DNA of 64,000 bases, taken from positions 1 through 64,000 of the forward strand of contig NZ_JALPRX010000034.1 of the NCBI RefSeq assembly GCF_023223525.1. The letters are read 5' to 3'. Below are positions 19,589-31,245 of this stretch, one piece after another; positions within the stretch are counted from its first letter, which is position 1; the number at the start of each line of letters is the position of its first letter. Below the pieces are notes generated by a model, which was given only the letters and a program-made list of their open reading frames with translations, searched no databases and was not told the origin of the DNA. This DNA comes from Roseomonas acroporae. GTDB taxonomy: Bacteria > Pseudomonadota > Alphaproteobacteria > Acetobacterales > Acetobacteraceae. The position numbers were made by a program, and so were the translations under genes.

Positions 19589-20563
19589 TCACTCCCCCGC
19601 CAACAGCCCCGACTCCCGCACCCGCGCCAGCGAGGCCGCGATTCCCGCCTCCACCTGCGACGCGGCGGCGAGCGCCCGCAGCCCCGCCTGCCCGTCCACC
19701 ACCACCGGCGCCCCGTCCAGCACCGAGGCCACGAAGGCCGCCTGCTCAGCCTCCAGCGAGTCGTGGTCCTGCCAGGAGCGCGTCTCGGCGCCGAAGCCCG
19801 GCAGCGCCTCCACCGCCTCCCCCGCCCCGCGCCGCAGGCGGCGCAGCGAGCGGGCGAGGAAATCCACCGAGAGGTGCCCCTCGGTGCCGAACACGGAGAG
19901 GCGCCGCTCCATGACGAGGTTGGCGCGGCTGGCCGTCACCGTCGCCACGGCGCCGTTGCGGAAGCGGAGGCGGGCATTGGCGATGTCGGGGTGCGGCGAG
20001 AACACGGCGGCGCCGACGGCGTCCACGGATTCGATCGGGCTGCCGGCCAGTTCCAGCACCAGGTCGAGGTCGTGGATCATCAGGTCCAGCACCACCGAGA
20101 CGTCCAGGCTGCGCGGGCGGAACGGCGCCACGCGCACCGCCTCCATGTAGAGCGGCCGGCCGACGCCGCCGTCGCGCAGCGCCGCCTGCCCGGCGGAGAA
20201 GCGTTCGAGGTGCCCGACCTGCAGCACCAGCCCGCGTTCGGCGGCGAGGGCGACGAGGCGCCCGGCCTCCTCGGCGGTGGCGGCGATGGGCTTCTCCACC
20301 AGCACGTGGCGGCCGGCGCGCAGCGCGGCGTCGGCCAGGGCGAAGTGGGCGCGGGTCGGCGCCGCGACCACCACGGCGGCGGCGGCCTCGATCAGCGCCT
20401 CGGCCGGCATGGCGGGCACGCCCAGCTCGGCGGCGACGGCGGCGGCGCGGGCCGGGTCGGCATCGTGCACGCCGACGAGCCGGGCGCGCGGCGAGGCGGC
20501 GACCTTCAGCGCGTGGAAGCGGCCGAAATGGCCGACGCCGAGGATGCCCATGGGTAGCTGCAT
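19589..20563 (-). CDS. Gfo/Idh/MocA-family oxidoreductase
   Basis: An NAD(P)-dependent dehydrogenase of about 324 residues acting on a sugar or sugar-like substrate. ILGVGHFGRFHA is the Rossmann loop, AAPTRAHFALA and VLVEKPIA (with the catalytic Lys) the family signature, VGHLERF and LDLMIHDLDLVLEL the C-terminal domain with the HDxD motif. Genes of this type sit beside lpxB in other alphaproteobacteria, so a role in lipopolysaccharide sugar supply is plausible but unproven. The ATG at 20563 is preferred because it directly precedes the Rossmann strand and has an AGGGAG site 11 bases upstream. Confidence 0.87.
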   Translation of the reverse strand: MQLPMGILGVGHFGRFHALKVAASPRARLVGVHDADPARAAAVAAELGVPAMPAEALIEAAAAVVVAAPTRAHFALADAALRAGRHVLVEKPIAATAEEAGRLVALAAERGLVLQVGHLERFSAGQAALRDGGVGRPLYMEAVRVAPFRPRSLDVSVVLDLMIHDLDLVLELAGSPIESVDAVGAAVFSPHPDIANARLRFRNGAVATVTASRANLVMERRLSVFGTEGHLSVDFLARSLRRLRRGAGEAVEALPGFGAETRSWQDHDSLEAEQAAFVASVLDGAPVVVDGQAGLRALAAASQVEAGIAASLARVRESGLLAGE

Positions 20564-20670
20564 GGCGGATCGGACTCCCTGCCGCATCGCCGCGAATGCC
20601 GTGAGGCGCCACCGGCCGCCCGGAGCGGGCGCGGGGCGCGGTCGGGGGCGCGGTCCGTGGCGGACGACCA

Positions 20671-20709
20671 GAGCCGTTCCGGCCTGACCGGATCAGGCCG
20701 GAACGGCTC
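20671..20709. terminator. Perfect 17-bp hairpin, possible bidirectional terminator
   Basis: Arms 20671-20687 and 20693-20709 are exact inverted repeats (GAGCCGTTCCGGCCTGA on the left) with a five-base loop. CCAGCCTTTTGG follows on the plus strand. Both flanking genes point left: it lies upstream of the Gfo/Idh/MocA start and downstream of nothing obvious on the plus strand, so it is either a terminator of readthrough from the Bug gene or a mobile palindrome. Confidence 0.55.
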
Positions 20710-20764
20710 CAGCCTTTTGGTTATTCGCATCTTCCGAGTCGCCGGGTGGGTACACCCAGCCTGA

Positions 20765-20782
20765 AAATGCTCTAGAGCATTT
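20765..20782. repeat. 18-bp perfect palindrome
   Basis: AAATGCTCTAGAGCATTT, perfectly self-complementary, in the same gap as the 17-bp hairpin and just downstream of the Bug receptor stop. I recall CTCTAGAGCATTT-type palindromes as dispersed elements in alphaproteobacterial genomes; I cannot count copies beyond this window, which has one. Confidence 0.5.
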
Positions 20783-20828
20783 CCGGGCCGGGCGGAAATC
20801 GGCCGGCCGGCGGCGCGGGAGGGGCACT

Positions 20829-21803
20829 TCAGCCGTGGCGGTCGATCCAGGGCGTCGCCCGCCAGCGCGCGCGCAATTCCTCCAGCGACTGCCGCATCGA
20901 GCCCCGCCATTCCGCCCCGGGCATGAAATGCGGCACGAAGCCGTTGTCGTCGGCCTGGGCGGCGAATTCGGGGTCGCCGACCACGGATTGCAGCGCCGCG
21001 ACCAGGGTGCCGCGCATCCCGTCCGGCAGGCCGGGCGGCGCCACCACGCCGCGCTGGGCGAGGAAGGCGAAGCGGACGCCCTGCTCCTTGAAGGTGCGCA
21101 CCTCCGGCAGCAGCGGGCTGCGTGCCGGGGTGGCGATGGCGGCGGCCCCCAGCCGGTCGTCGCGCAGCGCGGCGATGGCGTCGGGCAGCGGCACCAGCGC
21201 GGCGGCGACGTTGCCGGCCTGCGCCGCTTGGCGCGCCGCCGCGGCCGAGGCGAAGGCGAGGATGGAGAGCGGCAGCGCCTCGCGCAGCGACTGCGCCGCG
21301 AGGTGGCCGCCGCTGCCGGCGGGGGGCGTTGCCAGCACCGCGCCCTCGGCGGGCTGGCGCAGCGCGGCGAGCTCGGCCGGCGCGTTGGGCGGCACGACGA
21401 GCACCAGCGTCTCCTCGGCCACCCCGGCGATGGGGTCGGCCGCGTCGAGCAGGGCGGTGGCGTCGCGCTCGACCGCGCTGGCCAGGGTGACCGGGGTGGC
21501 GATCAGCCCGATCGTGTGGCCGTCCGGCGCCGCCGAGGCCGTGGCGCGCAGCGCCGCGAGGCCGCCCTCCCCCGGCAGGTTGCTGACCCCGACGCTGACC
21601 CGCATCAGGTGCCGCTCCAGGAACGGCGCGAAGCCGCGCGCCCACTGGTCGCCGGCCGTGCCCGGCCGGGCGCCCACCAGCAGCGAGATGGCGCCGCGCC
21701 AGGGCTCGGCCCCGGGTGCGGCCCCGGGCGCGGCCAGGCCGGGCCGGCCGGGCAGCAGAGCGGCGGCCAGCAGCGCGCGTCGGGAAAGGCGGCACGGTGC
21801 CAT
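20829..21803 (-). CDS. Bug-family tripartite tricarboxylate receptor
   Basis: A periplasmic solute receptor of about 324 residues. A signal peptide with twin Arg (SRRALLAAALLPGRPGLA) precedes [40 protein letters not shown] (the family's second loop that binds the carboxylate) and the C-terminal VRTFKEQGVRFAF and GVVAPPGLPDGMR motifs. The first ligand loop reads GARPGTAGD, where the family usually has PPGGxxD, so it is divergent. No TctA/TctB membrane genes are near. An ATG eight codons upstream is an alternative start; neither has a good ribosome site. It follows secF with 44 bases between. Confidence 0.82.
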   Translation of the reverse strand: MAPCRLSRRALLAAALLPGRPGLAAPGAAPGAEPWRGAISLLVGARPGTAGDQWARGFAPFLERHLMRVSVGVSNLPGEGGLAALRATASAAPDGHTIGLIATPVTLASAVERDATALLDAADPIAGVAEETLVLVVPPNAPAELAALRQPAEGAVLATPPAGSGGHLAAQSLREALPLSILAFASAAAARQAAQAGNVAAALVPLPDAIAALRDDRLGAAAIATPARSPLLPEVRTFKEQGVRFAFLAQRGVVAPPGLPDGMRGTLVAALQSVVGDPEFAAQADDNGFVPHFMPGAEWRGSMRQSLEELRARWRATPWIDRHG

Positions 21804-21847
21804 CGGAGCATGCGCCCGCCGGACCATGCCGCGCCGACCGGCCCGCG

Positions 21848-23050
21848 CTAGCGGTTGACGGGCGCCGGGGCGCGCGGCCGGCTGGTCGCGCCCCCGGGCG
21901 CGGCGGCGGAAGCCCCGTTGGCGGCCTCGCCCTTCGGGGGGGGCTGCCCCGCCGCGCCGCCACCGCCCGTGCCCCGGCCCCTGCCCTTCGCCGGGGCCGC
22001 CGGCGCCGCGTCCCGGCGCAGCCGGTTCTCGCCCAGGAAGAGCAGGATCGGGGCGGCGATGAAGATCGAGGAGGAGGTGCCGATGACGATGCCGAACAGC
22101 ATCACCCAGGCGAAGTCCGCCACCTGGCCGGAAGCGAACAGCACCAGCGGCAGGGTGGAGAGCAGGATCGTCATCGAGGTACCGACCGTGCGGTTCAACG
22201 TCTCGTTGATCGAGAGGTCGATCAGCTCGCGCAGCGGCATCGACTTGTAGCGGCGCAGGTTCTCGCGCACGCGGTCGTAGACCACGACCTTGTCGTTCAC
22301 GCTCCAGCCGATGATGGTCAGGATGGCGGCGACGGTGGTCAGGCTGAATTCGAGGCGCGTGAGGGCGAGGAAGCCCACCACCTTGGTCGCGTCCAGGATC
22401 AGCGTCACCACGGCGGCGACGCCGAACTGCCACTCGAAGCGGAACCAGATGTAGAACAGCATCGCCAGCAGCGAGATGCCGAGGGCGATCATGCCGTTGG
22501 TGAACAGCTCGTTCGAGACACGGCTGCCGACGGCCTCGACGCGCACGACGCGGGTCCCGGGGATGGCCCGCTCGGCGGCGGCGCGCACGGCGTTGACCGC
22601 GTACTGCGTCGCGCCCTCGGCCGCCTGCGCCGGCTGGCCCGCGGCGGGCGCCCCCGCCGGTTGCCCGGCCGGCTGCCCGGATGGCTGTCCGGCGGTTGGC
22701 GCCTCCGGCGCGGTGGCGCCCGGGGAGGCTGGGGCGGCGGTCCGCTCGTGCTGCACGGGCAGGCGCAGCAGCACGGAATTGTCGTCGCCGAAGCGTTGCA
22801 GCCCGACATCGCCGAGGTCAAGCGCGTTGAAGGCGCCGCGCAGCGTGCCGAGATCGGCCGGGCCCGGGGTGCGCAGCTCCATCAGCACGCCGCCGCCGAA
22901 GTCGATGCCCTTGTTCAGCCCCGGATGCACGGCGAGCACGAGCGAGGCGATCGACAGCACCGCCGAGGTGACGAGGCCGGCGATGCGCCCCTTCATGAAG
23001 GGGATGCGGGTGTCGTCCGGGACGATCCGGAACAGCGGTCGGAGGAACAT
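21848..23050 (-). CDS. secF: Protein translocase subunit SecF
   Basis: With SecD it uses the proton-motive force to help the Sec channel release exported proteins. 400 residues. TM1 is near 25-45, then GIDFGGGVLMELRT at the start of the periplasmic domain; five further helices follow from about residue 180, with TIIGWSVNDKVVVYDRVREN and LNRTVGTSMTILLSTLPL as the conserved blocks. The periplasmic domain carries an extra low-complexity stretch of about 40 residues (around 103-140), partly 12-nt repeats at 22659-22694 encoding GQPA. The C-terminal Gly/Pro-rich tail is also long. The ATG is five bases from the secD stop. Confidence 0.94.
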   Translation of the reverse strand: MFLRPLFRIVPDDTRIPFMKGRIAGLVTSAVLSIASLVLAVHPGLNKGIDFGGGVLMELRTPGPADLGTLRGAFNALDLGDVGLQRFGDDNSVLLRLPVQHERTAAPASPGATAPEAPTAGQPSGQPAGQPAGAPAAGQPAQAAEGATQYAVNAVRAAAERAIPGTRVVRVEAVGSRVSNELFTNGMIALGISLLAMLFYIWFRFEWQFGVAAVVTLILDATKVVGFLALTRLEFSLTTVAAILTIIGWSVNDKVVVYDRVRENLRRYKSMPLRELIDLSINETLNRTVGTSMTILLSTLPLVLFASGQVADFAWVMLFGIVIGTSSSIFIAAPILLFLGENRLRRDAAPAAPAKGRGRGTGGGGAAGQPPPKGEAANGASAAAPGGATSRPRAPAPVNR

Positions 23051-23055
23051 CGGCG

Positions 23056-24642
23056 TCAGACCGGCAGGAGGGCGGGGCGCGTGCGTCGGTACCACAGCGC
23101 GATCATCCACCGCACCAGTGTCGTCGCGGTGAAGAAGGAGGAGAGGGTGCCGATCGCGACCGTCACCGCGAAGCCGCGCACCGGGCCGGAGCCGAAGGCG
23201 AACAGCACCGCCATGGCGATCAGGTGCGTCAGGTTGGAATCGACGATGGTGCCGAAGGCACGCTTGAAGCCGGCCTCCATGGCGGCGATCGGGGTGCGGC
23301 CGTTGCGCACCTCCTCGCGGATGCGCTCGTTGATCAGGATGTTGGCGTCCACCGCCGTGCCCAGGGTGAGCACCACGCCGGCGATGCCGGGCAGCGTCAG
23401 CGTCGCCTGGAGCAGCGAGAGCACCGCCACCATGATGACGAGGTTGGCGAGCAGGGCGACGTTCGCGAACCAGCCGAACAGCCCGTAGAAGATGCCCATG
23501 TAGAGCACCACCAGCACGAAGCCGACGGCGAGCGAGATCAGCCCGGCGCGGATCGCGTCCGCCCCCAGCTCCGGCCCGACGGTGCGCTCCTCGACCACGG
23601 TGAGCGGCGCCGGCAGGGCGCCGGCGCGCAGCAGCACGGCGAGGTCGTTGGCGGAGGCGGCGGTGAAGTTGCCCGAGATCTGGCCGCGGCCACCGGTGAT
23701 CGGCTCGTTGATGCGCGGGGCGGTGATCACCTTGTCGTCCAGCACCACGGCGAAGGGCTGGCCGACGTTTTGGCGGGTGACTTCCGCGAAGCGGCGGGCG
23801 CCGACGCTGTCGAACTCGAAATTCACCACCCATTGCGCGTTGCGGCTGTCCTGCCCGGCGCGGGCGTCGCGCAGGTTGGCGCCGTCCACCTCGACGCGCC
23901 GGCGCACCGCGTAGCGCTCGTTGGGGTTGTCGCCCTGGAGGAATTCGACGCCGGGCGGCGGGGTGCCGCCGGCCGGGTTGGCGTTCGGGTCGAGCAGGCG
24001 GAAGGTCATCCGCGCCGTGCGGCCGAGGAGCTGCTTGATGCGGTTCGGGTCCTCGACGCCGGGCAGCTGCACCAGGATGCGGCCCTGCCCCTGGCGGGCC
24101 ACCAGCGCCTCGGCGATGCCGGTCTCGTCCACGCGGCGGCGGACGATCTCGATGGACTGCTCCACGGCGCCCGTGGCGCGGCTGCGCAGCCCGGCCTCGG
24201 AGAGGGTGGTGGTGACGGTGCCGTCCGGGGCGGTCGCCACCTCGATGTCGGGGGTGCTGCCGCCGGTGGCGCCGGTGATCGGGTTGGCCAGCTCGCGCAT
24301 CGCCCGTGCCGCCGCCTCGGCCTGCGCCGGGTCGCGCACGCGGAAGCTGACGCTGCGGCCGGCCGCGTTGGTCGCGAGGTTGACGTAGCCGATGCCGGCC
24401 TGGCGCAGCTTCGTGCGGGCGCCGTCGGCGAGGCCCTCCAGCCGCTCCTTCACCACCGCGTCCATGTCCACCTCCAGCAGGAGGTAGGAGCCGCCGCGCA
24501 GGTCGAGGCCGAGGCTCACCTGCCGGACGGGCAGCCATGAGGGAAAGCTGTCGCGCGGGAACAGGTTCGGAATACTGAGCAGCAGCCCGAGCAGACACAC
24601 GCCGAGGATCGCGGCGGTCTTCCAGGGCGAGAAGTAAAGCAT
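23056..24642 (-). CDS. secD: Protein translocase subunit SecD
   Basis: 528 residues, normal for SecD. TM1 near 8-27, then LGLDLRGGSYLLLEVD (the conserved D1 motif), the long periplasmic P1 domain with VRRRVDETGIAE and QLPGVEDPNRIKQLLG, and helices 2-6 from about residue 360, including TLGTAVDANILINERIREE with the proton-path Asp. The ATG at 24642 is chosen because the family starts with this hydrophobic helix; an upstream in-frame ATG would add 53 proline-rich residues. yajC, which usually precedes secD, is absent; an Hsp70 gene is there instead. Confidence 0.95.
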   Translation of the reverse strand: MLYFSPWKTAAILGVCLLGLLLSIPNLFPRDSFPSWLPVRQVSLGLDLRGGSYLLLEVDMDAVVKERLEGLADGARTKLRQAGIGYVNLATNAAGRSVSFRVRDPAQAEAAARAMRELANPITGATGGSTPDIEVATAPDGTVTTTLSEAGLRSRATGAVEQSIEIVRRRVDETGIAEALVARQGQGRILVQLPGVEDPNRIKQLLGRTARMTFRLLDPNANPAGGTPPPGVEFLQGDNPNERYAVRRRVEVDGANLRDARAGQDSRNAQWVVNFEFDSVGARRFAEVTRQNVGQPFAVVLDDKVITAPRINEPITGGRGQISGNFTAASANDLAVLLRAGALPAPLTVVEERTVGPELGADAIRAGLISLAVGFVLVVLYMGIFYGLFGWFANVALLANLVIMVAVLSLLQATLTLPGIAGVVLTLGTAVDANILINERIREEVRNGRTPIAAMEAGFKRAFGTIVDSNLTHLIAMAVLFAFGSGPVRGFAVTVAIGTLSSFFTATTLVRWMIALWYRRTRPALLPV

Positions 24643-24883
24643 GGGTACTGGCGGGCCTCGGTCGAAAAGCGGCGGAGTTTGGCGTCGGGGGGGCGGGGAT
24701 GCAACCCCGGGGGCGCCGGCGGAAGCGCCGCCGGCCAGGGCCGTCCCCTCTGCCGCCCCTCTGCCGCCCCCTGTCCGTTCCGGCACCCGAAAGCCCTCCA
24801 TGCCGGCCCCGGCGGCCAGCGCGGGGGTGCCGCGTCCCGGCGGCGGGCGGACGGGACCGTGCGGGTGCGGCCGCGCCGGCCGC

Positions 24884-26251
24884 CTATCCCCGCGCCCGCT
24901 CCGCCCCGATCAGCGCCAGCCCTTCCGCCACGGACAGGAACTCCCCGCCCCCCGCGATCCGCTCCGCGCCGAAGCGCCGCTCGAACAGCCCGCGCACCGC
25001 CGGCACCAGCGCCGTGCCGCCGGTCAGGAACACCCGGTCGATGCCGGACTCGTCCAGCCCGGCGGCGGCGAGGGCCTGCCCCACCGTCGCGTCCAGCCGG
25101 CGCAGCTCGTCGGCGATCCAGCCCTCGAATTCCGCGCGGGTGATGGTCTGCTCGATGTCGAGCGTGCCGTGGCGGAAGCGCAGCACGGTGGACTCCGCCG
25201 AGGAGAGCGCCGCCTTGGCGGCCGAGACCGCCTGGTAGAGCGGGTAGCCCTGCTCGTCCTCCAGCAGCGCGATCAGGTCGCGCAGCCGCTCCGGGTGGGA
25301 GGCGGTGCGGGCCACCTCCTCGATGGCGCGCAGCGTGCGCGGGGTGCGCATCAGGGAGAGACGGTGCCAGCGGGCGAAGCCGGCATACCACTCGGCCGGC
25401 ACCGGCAGCGGCGCGCCGCCCATCACCGTGTAGGTGCTGCCCTTGCCGAGCCGCGGCGCGATCACCCGGTCGATGATGCGGTAGTCGAGGCTGTCGCCGG
25501 CGATGCCGATGCCGGCATGGCCGAGCGGGGCGATACGGCGGGCGCCCCCCTGGGCGTCCCCCTGGGCGTCCCCCTGGGCGCCCCCCTGGGCGCCCCGGCG
25601 CGCCCCGCCCGGGTCGAAGCGCAGCACCGAGAAGTCGCTGGTGCCGCCGCCGAAATCGCCGATCAGCACGGTGGCGGGGGCGTCCAGCGTGCTGGCGAAG
25701 CGGTGGCCGGCCCCCTCGGGCTCCATGGCGAGGCCGAGCGAGGCGAAGCCGGCGGCGGCGAAGGCGGCGCGCAGGCGGGCCTCGCCGAGCGCGTCGTCCG
25801 GGAAGTCGCCGGCGAACTGCACGGGGCGGCCGGCGGTGACGTGGACCTGGGCGGGGTCCAGCCCGGCGGCGGCGAGCAGCTCGCGCAGGAACAGCGCGAT
25901 CAGCGCCTCCAGCGTCCAGGGGCGGCCGAAGACGCGGGTCTCGCGGAAGGAGGACTGCGCCAGGTAGGACTTCATGGAGAGCAGCAGGCGGCTGTCCAGC
26001 GGGTCGTCGAGATAGGCCTCGACCGCCGCCGGGCCGGCGGCGTGCCGCACCGCGCCGCGCCCGCCGGGCTGCGAGAAGCAGAGCACGGAGCGGAAGGTGG
26101 CGGCCCCTCCCCCGGCGCTCCCTCCCGTACTCCCTTGGGTACTCCCTTGGGGCATCGCGCCGAAGGTGGCGGCGCGCGTGCCGCCCCCGGGCAGGACCAG
26201 GGCGATCACGCTGTTGGTGGTGCCGAAGTCGATGCCGACCAGTCCGGACAT
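24884..26251 (-). CDS. Hsp70/DnaK-like ATPase without substrate-binding domain
   Basis: 455 residues covering only an actin-fold ATPase domain. GIDFGTTNSVIAL is the phosphate-1 loop, VLIGDFGGGTSDFSVLRF phosphate-2, and RVFLTGGTALVPAVRGLFERR the adenosine site. The peptide-binding domain and lid of DnaK are missing, so it belongs with YegD-like Hsp70s, whose role is unclear. Two in-frame 12-nt repeats are inserted in exposed loops: GAQ/GDA units at 25542-25600 and QGST units near 26121-26153. It is divergent from gcvT, the glycine riboswitch lying between. Confidence 0.88.
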   Translation of the reverse strand: MSGLVGIDFGTTNSVIALVLPGGGTRAATFGAMPQGSTQGSTGGSAGGGAATFRSVLCFSQPGGRGAVRHAAGPAAVEAYLDDPLDSRLLLSMKSYLAQSSFRETRVFGRPWTLEALIALFLRELLAAAGLDPAQVHVTAGRPVQFAGDFPDDALGEARLRAAFAAAGFASLGLAMEPEGAGHRFASTLDAPATVLIGDFGGGTSDFSVLRFDPGGARRGAQGGAQGDAQGDAQGGARRIAPLGHAGIGIAGDSLDYRIIDRVIAPRLGKGSTYTVMGGAPLPVPAEWYAGFARWHRLSLMRTPRTLRAIEEVARTASHPERLRDLIALLEDEQGYPLYQAVSAAKAALSSAESTVLRFRHGTLDIEQTITRAEFEGWIADELRRLDATVGQALAAAGLDESGIDRVFLTGGTALVPAVRGLFERRFGAERIAGGGEFLSVAEGLALIGAERARG

Positions 26252-26692
26252 GCCTGCCGCCCCGCGCCCGTTGCCGAAGGCGGCGGGTTCAAGCGCAAAG
26301 CCGGCGGGACGGCAACCGCGCCGCCCGCGCGGCCGCCCCCGGCGGCAGGCCGAGCGGCCGCCCCAACGGCCGCCCCAACGGCCGCGTTGCGCCGGCCCGG
26401 CCGTTCGGGCAGGCTGTCGGCCACCCGCTGATTCCGCGCGGGAGAGAGCGTTCCGCCCGGGAGGACCGGTCGGGGCGCCGCCGAAGGCGCAACCGGCCCC
26501 CGGAAACGCTCAGGCAGAAGGACCGCGCGGGGAAGGGGCCTCTGGAAAGCCCGCGGCCGGGCCCTGCCCGCGCCTCGGCACCGACGGAGTAAGGCCGGCC
26601 CGGCCACAGGAAGGCGGGCGGCCGAATCTCTCAGGTCATCGGACAGAGGGGGGCCACGACACCGTTGCCGCCGCGCGCGGCCTGGGGGATTC
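26252..26692. other. hsp70/gcvT intergenic region, mostly riboswitch
   Basis: The first 180 bases are G+C-rich with a GGCCGCCCCAAC direct repeat near 26354-26378 and no gene. The rest is the glycine riboswitch (26434-26654) and a 38-base spacer to the gcvT start. Confidence 0.7.
26434..26654 (+). promoter_or_regulatory. Tandem glycine riboswitch (two gcvT aptamers)
   Basis: Two consecutive glycine aptamers. Aptamer 1 (about 26434-26530) has CGGGAGAGAGC, GCGCCGCCGAAGGCGCAA and CGGAAACGCTCAGGCAGAAG before GGACCGCG. Aptamer 2 (about 26531-26654) has CCTCTGGAAAGC, GGCACCGACGGAGTAAGGC, CAGGAAGGCGGGCGGCCGAA and ATCTCTCAGGTCATCGGACA before GAGGGGGG. These are the conserved cores of the gcvT RNA family. 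Its place before gcvT-gcvH-gcvP fits: in known examples glycine binding turns the operon on. No clear terminator hairpin follows, so control may be at translation or within the G-rich spacer. Confidence 0.95.
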
Positions 26693-27874
26693 GTGGCCGA
26701 GGAACAGGTTCCGACCGAGGAATTGCGGGAAACCCCGCTCGCCGCGCTGCACCGCGAGCTGGGCGCCCGCATGGTGCCCTTCGCGGGCTACGCCATGCCG
26801 GTGCAGTACCCGGCCGGCATCATGGCCGAGCACCTGCACTGCCGCGCCGGGGCGGCGCTGTTCGATGTCTCGCACATGGGCCAGGGCGAGCTGTCCTGCG
26901 CCGCCGGGCTGGAGCAGGCGGCGGCGGCGCTGGAGCGGCTGACGCCGGCCGACGTGCTGGGCCTGCGCCCGGGCCGGCAGCGCTACGCGCTGCTGACGGG
27001 CGAGGAGGGCGGCATCCTCGACGACTTCATGGTGACCAACCTCGCCGGCTCGGCGAACGGGGACCGGCTGTTCCTCGTGGTCAACGCTTCGCGCAAGGCG
27101 CACGACTTCGAGCGGATCGGCGCCGCCCTGCCGCCCGGCGTGCGGCTGCGCCGGCGCGAGGACCGGGCGCTGCTGGCGCTGCAGGGGCCGGGCGCGGCGG
27201 GGGCGCTGGCGACGCTGGCGCCCGAGGCGGCGCCGGCGGTGGCGGAGCTGCCCTTCATGGGCGTGACGGAGCTGCGCCTCGGGCGCGTCGAGGCGATCGT
27301 CAGCCGCTCCGGCTACACGGGCGAGGACGGGTTCGAGATCTCGGTGCCGGGCGAGCAGGCCGAGGGCTTCGCGCGCGACCTGCTAGCCCTGCCCGGCGTG
27401 CTGCCGGCGGGGCTCGGGGCGCGGGATTCGCTGCGGCTGGAGGCGGGGCTCTGCCTCTACGGCAGCGACATCGACGAGACGACCAGCCCGGTGGAGGCCG
27501 CGCTGGTCTGGTCGATCGGCAAGCGCCGGCGCACGGCCTGGGACTTCCCCGGTGCCGAACGGGTGCGGGCGGAACTGGCCGAGGGGCCGCGGCGGCTGCG
27601 CGTCGGCATCCGGCCCGAGGGGCGGCAGCCGGCGCGGGCGCACACGCCGGTGCAGGCGGCGCCGGGCGGCGCCACGATCGGCGCCACGATCGGCGAGGTG
27701 ACCTCGGGCGGCTTCGGCCCCTCGGCGGGCGGGCCGGTCGCCATGGGCTACGTGGCGCGCGCGCAGGCCGCGGACGGCACGCCGCTTGCGTTGTCGGTGC
27801 GCGGCAGGTCGCTGCCGGCCGCGGTGGCGCCGCTGCCCTTCGTGCCGCACCGCTACCACCGGGCCAGGGCCTGA
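26693..27874 (+). CDS. gcvT: Aminomethyltransferase (glycine cleavage T-protein)
   Basis: Transfers the aminomethyl group from the lipoyl arm of GcvH to tetrahydrofolate, releasing ammonia. 393 residues. MVPFAGYAMPVQYPAGI, ALFDVSHMGQ, GGILDDFMVTN, RSGYTGEDGFEIS and GLGARDSLRLEAGLCLYG are in GcvT order, including the catalytic Asp of the last block. It begins at GTG behind GGGGGA. A 12-nt duplication encodes GATIGATIG (27669-27692) in the C-terminal domain. First gene of the gcvTHP operon, under the glycine riboswitch. Confidence 0.95.
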   Translation: MAEEQVPTEELRETPLAALHRELGARMVPFAGYAMPVQYPAGIMAEHLHCRAGAALFDVSHMGQGELSCAAGLEQAAAALERLTPADVLGLRPGRQRYALLTGEEGGILDDFMVTNLAGSANGDRLFLVVNASRKAHDFERIGAALPPGVRLRRREDRALLALQGPGAAGALATLAPEAAPAVAELPFMGVTELRLGRVEAIVSRSGYTGEDGFEISVPGEQAEGFARDLLALPGVLPAGLGARDSLRLEAGLCLYGSDIDETTSPVEAALVWSIGKRRRTAWDFPGAERVRAELAEGPRRLRVGIRPEGRQPARAHTPVQAAPGGATIGATIGEVTSGGFGPSAGGPVAMGYVARAQAADGTPLALSVRGRSLPAAVAPLPFVPHRYHRARA

Positions 27875-27952
27875 CGCGCCGCCCCCTCCCCTTCCGCCCC
27901 CTTCCGCCGCGACGCCCGCACCACCGGAACAGCCGACCAGGGAAACGAGACG

Positions 27953-28326
27953 ATGGCCGAGACCAGGTACACCAAGGACCATGAATGGGTGCGGCTGGAG
28001 GACGGCGTCGCCGTCATCGGCATCACCGACCACGCGCAGAACGCGCTCGGCGACCTGGTGTTCGTCGAGCTGCCCGAGCCCGGCCGCACGGTGACGCTGG
28101 GCGAGGCGGTGGCGGTGGTGGAGAGCGTGAAGGCGGCCTCCGACGTGTACGCGCCGCTCACCGGCCGGGTGGTCGAGAAGAACGCCGCCATCGAGGAGGA
28201 CCCCGGTCTGGTCAACCGCGAGCCGAGCACGGGCGGCTGGTTCTTCCGCATGGAGCCGGCCGACCCGGCCGATTTCGACGCGCTGCTCGATGCCGAGGCC
28301 TATGCCGCGCACGTGGAGAGCGGCGC

Positions 28327-28330
<4 letters not shown>
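27953..28330 (+). CDS. gcvH: Glycine cleavage system H protein
   Basis: The lipoyl carrier that shuttles the aminomethyl group between GcvP and GcvT. 125 residues. Lipoylation occurs on Lys60 in [36 protein letters not shown] at the start and [13 protein letters not shown] near the end are classical. It lies 78 bases after gcvT and its TGA overlaps the gcvP ATG by four bases, so H and P are translationally coupled. Confidence 0.97.

Positions 28331-31245
<2,915 letters not shown>

Noticed and set aside
20671-20709. Intrinsic terminator of the Gfo/Idh/MocA gene
   Set aside because: It lies upstream of that gene's start, so it cannot end its own transcript; kept only as a hairpin of uncertain role.
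24643-24801. 53-residue N-terminal extension of SecD
   Set aside because: Proline- and glycine-rich and unlike SecD, which starts with the first membrane helix.
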